64,000 nt of DNA from Limibacillus halophilus. GTDB lineage: Bacteria > Pseudomonadota > Alphaproteobacteria > Kiloniellales > CECT-8803. The stretch spans positions 496,001 to 560,000 of the forward strand of contig NZ_JACHXA010000001.1 in the NCBI RefSeq assembly GCF_014191775.1. Reading direction: 5' to 3'. A program made the position numbers and the translations under genes. Of this stretch, positions 59,616 through 64,000 are shown in pieces (the stretch's first letter is position 1; each line of letters starts with the position of its first letter). The notes beneath the pieces are model-generated. The model did not search any database. It was not told where the DNA came from and saw only the letters and a program-made list of their open reading frames with translations.

Positions 59616-60500
59616 ATGACCGTAGAAGAGGTTCGAAATAAGATCCTTGCTGAATTTCCCGCCATGAGCCCGCAGCTTCGGCGGGCCGCGCAGTACGTTC
59701 TCGACAATCCCAATGGCGTCGCTGTCAGCTCCATCCGCAAACTATCGGAAGCCGCTGGAATCAAACCAAATACCTTGGTGCGTCTAGCACGAATTCTCGG
59801 CTTTGCCGGCTTCGAGGAGTTCAGGCAACCCTTCCGTGATTCTGTGACAGGGGCGGTTGATAGCTTCCCCGACCGCGCCCGCTGGTTGCAGGCTCTGGCC
59901 AAATTCAACAGTCACGGCCAGCTGTACAGCCAGATGGCCGCGGCCTCGTTGGCAAATATCGAACAGTTGTTTTCTAACACCAGCACGGATCAGCTTCGCG
60001 CCGTTGCGAAACGGATCGTGAAGGCGCGCAATACCATGATTGTCGGTCTCGGAAGTTGTTATGCGCTGGCCTACAGCTTCTGGTACGTAGGCCGTATGGC
60101 GTTGGACAACCTAGTCTTGTTGCCAAATCATGGAAGTTTGCCTGTGGATGACGTCGCACGGATCGGCAAGCAGGATGTCTTGATAGTGATTTCCTTCAAT
60201 CCCTATCGGACGGAGGTGATTCAGTCCGTCCAACTCGCCAAGCGACAAGGAGCAACCGTCGTGGCGATAACAGACAGCCAGGCCGCGCCAATCGCTTTTC
60301 AAGCTGATTACGTTTTTGTTTCGCCAACGCGCACGCCGCAATTCTTTCCCTCAACCCAAGCCCCATCGGCGTTGCTGGAAACCTTGCTGGCTTTCATAAT
60401 CGGCGAGAGCGACCCGAAGGTTATCGACAGGATTAATTCATTCCACCGTAGACGCCAAGATATGGGTGCCTACCGGGAAGAGCCTTTCCTCGACTCTTGA
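59616..60500 (+). CDS. RpiR/MurR-family transcriptional regulator
   Basis: 294-aa regulator with an N-terminal RpiR helix-turn-helix (VRNKILAEFPAMSPQLRRAA, SIRKLSEAAGIKPNTLVRLA) and a C-terminal SIS domain (IVGLGSCYALAYSFWYVG, VLIVISFNPYRTEVIQSVQL, ATVVAITDSQ). SIS domains bind phosphosugars or other small ligands. The ATG at 59616 has a GGAAAGG ribosome site; the open frame upstream to 59505 covers the promoter. It is divergent from the FAD/GcvT oxidoreductase and 144 nt from the nitrilase-F420 operon. Confidence 0.9.
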   Translation: MTVEEVRNKILAEFPAMSPQLRRAAQYVLDNPNGVAVSSIRKLSEAAGIKPNTLVRLARILGFAGFEEFRQPFRDSVTGAVDSFPDRARWLQALAKFNSHGQLYSQMAAASLANIEQLFSNTSTDQLRAVAKRIVKARNTMIVGLGSCYALAYSFWYVGRMALDNLVLLPNHGSLPVDDVARIGKQDVLIVISFNPYRTEVIQSVQLAKRQGATVVAITDSQAAPIAFQADYVFVSPTRTPQFFPSTQAPSALLETLLAFIIGESDPKVIDRINSFHRRRQDMGAYREEPFLDS

Positions 60501-60644
60501 TATACGACCCAAAAAAACAAACAAAAATTCTATAACTTGACTTCAAGAAAACATTTGTATCATTCTCTCCTTGAGCGATGAGCTCATACAGATTTATGCG
60601 CCGAGGGGTTCTGAGGCGCCGCAGATATCCGCGGGAGAGGAGAA

Positions 60645-61565
60645 ATGGTGACCACTGATAAGAAGCGTGAGGTCGAGGTACTTGTCGTTCAGTGCGGCGG
60701 TGCCGACCCGGTTCCCGAAAAGAATGTCGAGGCTAACATCAAGCTCGTTTACGAAGCAGTGAAGGATAGGAAACCGCACTTCATCGTATTCACTGAGCTT
60801 TCAAACACCCAGTATTTTTGCGGCTACAACGACCCCAAGTGGTTTGGCCTCGCCGAGCCGATCGATGGCCCGAGTGTGACGCGTATGCGCGAAGTCGCCA
60901 AAGATATCGGCTGCTACATCCTTTTCACATTCTATGAAAAGGGATTCGTAAAGGGAGAGTACTTCAACAGCCTTGCAGTGATTGATCCGCGCGGCGAGCT
61001 CGTGCCCGGCACTTTGCCGGACGGTCGTCAGGTCAAGTGCTATCGTAAGTGCCATATCCCCGATCAGTACAGCTACTCACCGGGCCTCAACGAGCGCTAC
61101 TACTTCAAGGGCGGCCCGGGTCTGCCGGTTTTTGACACCGACCACGGCCGAATCGGCTCGTTGATCTGCTACGAGCGCTCCTTCCCCGAGGGCTGGCGTG
61201 TTCTGGCGCTGCATGGTGCGGAAATCATCTTCGTACCGACCGCTGCCTGGGGCAATTATCGCGCCGACAGTTGGGGGTTCGAATTGCGTACCACGGCTGT
61301 TCAGAATGGCGTCTTCGTGGTGGCTCCGAACAAGGGTGGGTCGGAGATAACCGAGGGCGAGCGAATTTTCTACGGACATAGCATTGTCTATAGCCCAATG
61401 GGCGAATTGTTGGCTGAGGGGCCGAAGCAACAGGGTCCGGCAACCATCTGGGCAACCCTGGATATGTCCGAGGTCGAGCGCCATGGGCGCCGTTACACCT
61501 TTTTCCGCGATCGGCGGCCGGAGCTCTATAGCTCGCTCGCCGACGTGTCCCGCAATGGTTACTGA
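60645..61565 (+). CDS. Nitrilase-superfamily amidohydrolase (second copy, carbamoylase type)
   Basis: 306-aa carbon-nitrogen hydrolase. Catalytic Glu51 (VFTELSNTQYF), Lys135 (YRKCHIPDQ) and Cys175 (SLICYERSFPEG) are visible. It has an extra loop with GTLPDGRQVKC before the Lys, unlike the copy at 47319, so it probably takes a different substrate. The ATG at 60645 follows GGGAGAGG. It leads the operon with the LLM oxidoreductase, Fno and CofE. The gap to the LLM gene is 23 nt. Confidence 0.9.
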   Translation: MVTTDKKREVEVLVVQCGGADPVPEKNVEANIKLVYEAVKDRKPHFIVFTELSNTQYFCGYNDPKWFGLAEPIDGPSVTRMREVAKDIGCYILFTFYEKGFVKGEYFNSLAVIDPRGELVPGTLPDGRQVKCYRKCHIPDQYSYSPGLNERYYFKGGPGLPVFDTDHGRIGSLICYERSFPEGWRVLALHGAEIIFVPTAAWGNYRADSWGFELRTTAVQNGVFVVAPNKGGSEITEGERIFYGHSIVYSPMGELLAEGPKQQGPATIWATLDMSEVERHGRRYTFFRDRRPELYSSLADVSRNGY

Positions 61566-61588
61566 TTAAAAGTAAGGAATTTAGAGCT

Positions 61589-62596
61589 ATGGATGTAGGC
61601 GTTTTTCTGGGCACGCAGCACTTGCCCGATGCGAATATTCGTCAGGAATTCGAGAACCACCTCGTGCAAACCAGAGCGATTAGGGACGCTGGATTCGATG
61701 CCCTTTGGCTCGCACAGCATTACCTGACCTACCCGGATCAGTTCTTGCAGACGACGCCGATGATGGCGCGCCTCGCGGCAGAAACCGGCGATATGACGCT
61801 GGGCACCAACATTTTCGTCCTTCCGCTGCACAACATCATCGACGTGGCAGAGCAGTATGCCACGCTGGATATCATCACCGGTGGCAAGTTGATCTTCGGC
61901 GCCGCCCTGGGGTATCGGGACATCGAGTACAACAATTTCGGCGTCGACCGGAAGCGCCGCGCAAAGTTGTTCGACGAGCAGATCGATGCACTGAAGCTGT
62001 TGTGGGAAGAGGACAACGCCACCTTCGAAGGTGAGTTCGTGAAATTCGAGAACATCTCGATCCGCCCGCGCCCCTTGCAGCGCCCCCGTCCGCCCATCTG
62101 GCTGGGTGCGGCCGCTGATCCGGCCATCAAGCGTGCGGCGATCAAGGGCGATGCTTGGATTGCAACGTCCGTCACGCAGTATGATGCCGTGAAGGAGCAA
62201 GTCGGTCTTTATCATCAGGTTCGCAAGGATGCCGGCCTACCGAGGCATCCGGAGGGAATCACCAAGTGCGTCGAGCTTTACTGCGCGCCTACCAAGGCCG
62301 AAGCCATGGAGATGGGCGCACCCTTCATGGCCAACAAGTATAAAGCCTACTATTCCTGGGGCATGGGCAAGAACGTGCCGGGCGTATCCGGCGAGGACCT
62401 GCCGCTTGAGGAGTTGATCAAGGGGCGTTTCGTCGTTGGTGACCCGGAAGAGTGCATTGCCGAGTGCCAGCGCCATCGTGACGAGCTCGAGTGCTCGCAC
62501 TTGCTGGTGCGTATGAACTTCCCGGGTATGCCGCTGGAGAACGTGCTGAAAGGCATCAAGCTCTTCGGTGAAGAGGTTCTGCCGCATATCCGCTAA
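61589..62596 (+). CDS. LLM-class flavin/F420-dependent oxidoreductase
   Basis: 335-aa TIM-barrel oxidoreductase of the luciferase-like superfamily. Features include RAIRDAGFDALWLAQHYLT, LGTNIFVLPLHNIIDVAEQ, DIITGGKLIFGAALGYRDIEY, FDEQIDALKLLW and RPRPLQRPRPPIWLGAAADP. The family uses either FMNH2 with oxygen or cofactor F420. The two genes directly downstream encode an F420 reductase and an F420 glutamyl ligase, so F420 use is favoured, but an FMN monooxygenase is not excluded. Substrate unknown; amide or ureide chemistry is suggested by the nitrilase upstream. Confidence 0.88.
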   Translation: MDVGVFLGTQHLPDANIRQEFENHLVQTRAIRDAGFDALWLAQHYLTYPDQFLQTTPMMARLAAETGDMTLGTNIFVLPLHNIIDVAEQYATLDIITGGKLIFGAALGYRDIEYNNFGVDRKRRAKLFDEQIDALKLLWEEDNATFEGEFVKFENISIRPRPLQRPRPPIWLGAAADPAIKRAAIKGDAWIATSVTQYDAVKEQVGLYHQVRKDAGLPRHPEGITKCVELYCAPTKAEAMEMGAPFMANKYKAYYSWGMGKNVPGVSGEDLPLEELIKGRFVVGDPEECIAECQRHRDELECSHLLVRMNFPGMPLENVLKGIKLFGEEVLPHIR

Positions 62597-62621
62597 ACAA
62601 TTGCAAGAAGAAGAGGGTGTT

Positions 62622-63293
62622 ATGTCGTCGAACAAACCGAGTGTTGCTGTAATCGGTGGTACGGGGGCGCTCGGTGGCGGCATCGCCTATCGCCTGACGT
62701 TAGCGGGTTATCGCGTGATCCTTGGATCGCGCGATGCCGCTAGGGCCGCTGAGGCCTCGCAGGCGTTGAACGCACGTGTTGGAGGGGGTATGGCTGTCGG
62801 AGCCTCCAACCGAGACGCGGCGGAAAAGTGTGAGGTGGTCATTCTGGCTGTGCCTTTCTCCACGCATGAGGAAATTCTGACCGATATTGCCGGGCAGTTG
62901 GAAGGAAAGGTTGTGGTCGATACGACCGTTCCACTTGTGCCGCCAAAGGTGTCGACCGTCCAGGTTACACAGACGGGGTCGCCGGCAGCCCGGACAGCGG
63001 AAGTTCTGGGTGATAAGGCGCAGGTCGTCTCTGCCATGCAGAATGTTGCCGCCGACAAGTTGGCAAGTGGTGAAGACGTTGCTTGCGACGTGCTGGTCAC
63101 CGGTAACAACGGCGACGCCAAAGCCACAGTGATCACCTTGATTACCGACATGGGTATGCGCGGAATCGACGCCGGTCCCCTGGCAAATAGCATCGCCGCC
63201 GAGGCCTTGACATCGATTCTGATAGGCTTGAACCGTCGGTACAAAGTAAAGGGCGCAGGTATCCAAATCACTGGTCTGGAAACTGCATCCTAG
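62622..63293 (+). CDS. NADPH:F420 oxidoreductase (Fno/NpdG type)
   Basis: 223-aa Rossmann-fold protein matching the Fno family. The N-terminal VAVIGGTGALGGGIAYRL and VILGSRD (NADPH phosphate-binding Ser-Arg) are diagnostic. VVSAMQNVAADKL and DAGPLANSIAAEALTSILIG align with the archaeal Fno regions that bind the F420 deazaflavin ring. It transfers hydride between NADPH and F420. The ATG at 62622 follows AAGAAGAAGAGGG. It sits between the LLM gene (25 nt) and cofE (38 nt). Confidence 0.85.
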   Translation: MSSNKPSVAVIGGTGALGGGIAYRLTLAGYRVILGSRDAARAAEASQALNARVGGGMAVGASNRDAAEKCEVVILAVPFSTHEEILTDIAGQLEGKVVVDTTVPLVPPKVSTVQVTQTGSPAARTAEVLGDKAQVVSAMQNVAADKLASGEDVACDVLVTGNNGDAKATVITLITDMGMRGIDAGPLANSIAAEALTSILIGLNRRYKVKGAGIQITGLETAS

Positions 63294-63331
63294 TCCGGAA
63301 AGCTATCAGAGGAGGGGGCGAAAGCTCGACC

Positions 63332-64000
63332 ATGGGGCCTGCAGCAGTCACCTTGAGCGCAATAGGCGGTATACCGATCGTCGAACCGGGAGATGATATC
63401 GCTGCGCTCTTGATTGCGGGTCTGAACCACAACGGCATTACCCTTCAGGACAATGACGTTTTGGTCGTTGCGCAGAAAATCATCTCAAAGGCCGAGGGCC
63501 GCTTCGTCGATCTGCGCGCTGTTGAGCCAAGTCCGCAGGCCCGAGATTATGCAGATCGGGCGGGCAAGGACCCGCGCGTTGTCGAATTGATTCTGGCTGA
63601 GTCGACAGAGGTTCTGCGCTGCGTTCCGGGTGTTATCATCGTGGCGCATCGATTGGGACATGTCGCGGCAAACGCGGGCATTGATCAGTCCAACGTACAA
63701 AAGGCGGATGGTAAAGAGCCCGTACTTCTTCTTCCGGTGGATCCGGACGACTCCGCTTCGCGCCTGAAACAAGCCCTTGATCGCCATTTTGGCGTTCGCG
63801 TTGCAGTGATCATCAATGATAGCGTCGGCCGCGCTTGGCGTTTGGGCACCGTGGGCATGGCGCTGGGGGTTGCCGGGCTCCCGGCACTGGTTGATAAGGT
63901 GAACCAGCCGGACTTGTTCGGCCGCAAGCTGGAATCCACACAGATAGGGTTTGCCGATGAACTGGCGGCTGCGGCATCGCTGGTCATGGGACAGGCCGAC
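63332..64000 (+). CDS. cofE: Coenzyme F420-0:L-glutamate ligase (3' end outside window)
   Basis: The 223 codons visible cover most of CofE, which adds gamma-linked glutamates to F420-0 with GTP. Signatures are DVLVVAQKIISKAEGR, DSVGRAWRLGTVGMALG, and DELAAAASLVMGQ near the window end. It is the stand-alone form and lacks evidence so far of the FbiB-type fusion because the C-terminus is cut. Last seen gene of the operon. The presence of a biosynthetic F420 gene next to Fno and an LLM enzyme supports real F420 use; CofC, CofD and CofGH should lie to the right or elsewhere. Confidence 0.92.
   Translation, partial: MGPAAVTLSAIGGIPIVEPGDDIAALLIAGLNHNGITLQDNDVLVVAQKIISKAEGRFVDLRAVEPSPQARDYADRAGKDPRVVELILAESTEVLRCVPGVIIVAHRLGHVAANAGIDQSNVQKADGKEPVLLLPVDPDDSASRLKQALDRHFGVRVAVIINDSVGRAWRLGTVGMALGVAGLPALVDKVNQPDLFGRKLESTQIGFADELAAAASLVMGQAD

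Overview
The window reads as a chromosomal segment of a metabolically versatile, moderately GC-rich alphaproteobacterium. The Rhodospirillales-like assignment is an inference from gene content: many ABC and TRAP importers, a microaerobic ccoNOQP oxidase, an NsrR-type Rrf2 regulator with NnrS, a MerF/MerA pair, and SDR and beta-hydroxyacid dehydrogenase paralogs. No rRNA, tRNA, transposase, integrase or CRISPR array was seen. Both ends cut genes: a UgpB-like binding protein on the left and CofE on the right.

1-22.2 kb is sugar and sugar-acid uptake and breakdown. A DeoR regulator, a UgpC-like ATPase and a UgpB-like binding protein form a minus-strand operon at 1-3.2 kb. From 3.5 to 22.2 kb there is a large catabolic island: KDG-type kinase, SDR, IlvD/Edd dehydratase, FAH-family hydrolase, DenD, GarR-like and LtnD dehydrogenases, a 2-hydroxyacid dehydrogenase, a complete ABC importer with a Tat-exported binding protein, a split transketolase, two more SDRs, another beta-hydroxyacid dehydrogenase and a LacI regulator. 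Four copies of a CG-centred palindrome (best copy TTTAAATCGATTTAAA) sit in four promoter regions of this island and tie it into one probable LacI regulon.

22.3-27.5 kb is a mixed strip: folE, an ECF sigma factor behind a textbook ECF promoter, DUF488, a GlxA-type AraC regulator, GNAT, hemerythrin and a membrane fatty-acid-hydroxylase-like protein. 27.5-34.2 kb is a minus-strand TRAP operon with a DUF6166 protein, a PhyH-family dioxygenase and a cysteine-dioxygenase-like protein. Upstream lie an FCD-type GntR regulator and a PanB paralog that lacks two of the three canonical metal ligands. TGATATATCA-type dyads occur in three promoters here.

34.3-45.5 kb is respiratory and stress functions: two small membrane proteins, merF-merA behind a MerR-type promoter (no merR in the window), then the cbb3 oxidase cluster ccoNOQP, a small FixH-position protein, DUF2189, ccoI and ccoS, with an FNR-type box. 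nsrR and nnrS diverge across an NsrR-like operator.

45.6-64 kb is nitrogen-compound catabolism. A MocR-type regulator precedes a nitrilase-family amidase, an MmgE/PrpD protein, a complete dipeptide/opine-type ABC importer and a hydantoinase. A convergent FAD/GcvT oxidoreductase (sarcosine or dimethylglycine dehydrogenase type) follows across a bidirectional hairpin. Then an RpiR regulator leads a plus-strand operon of a second nitrilase, an LLM-class oxidoreductase, an Fno-type NADPH:F420 oxidoreductase and CofE, the F420 gamma-glutamyl ligase. This pairing of ureide/amide hydrolysis with cofactor F420 supply and reduction, in an organism that looks proteobacterial, is the most unusual part of the window.
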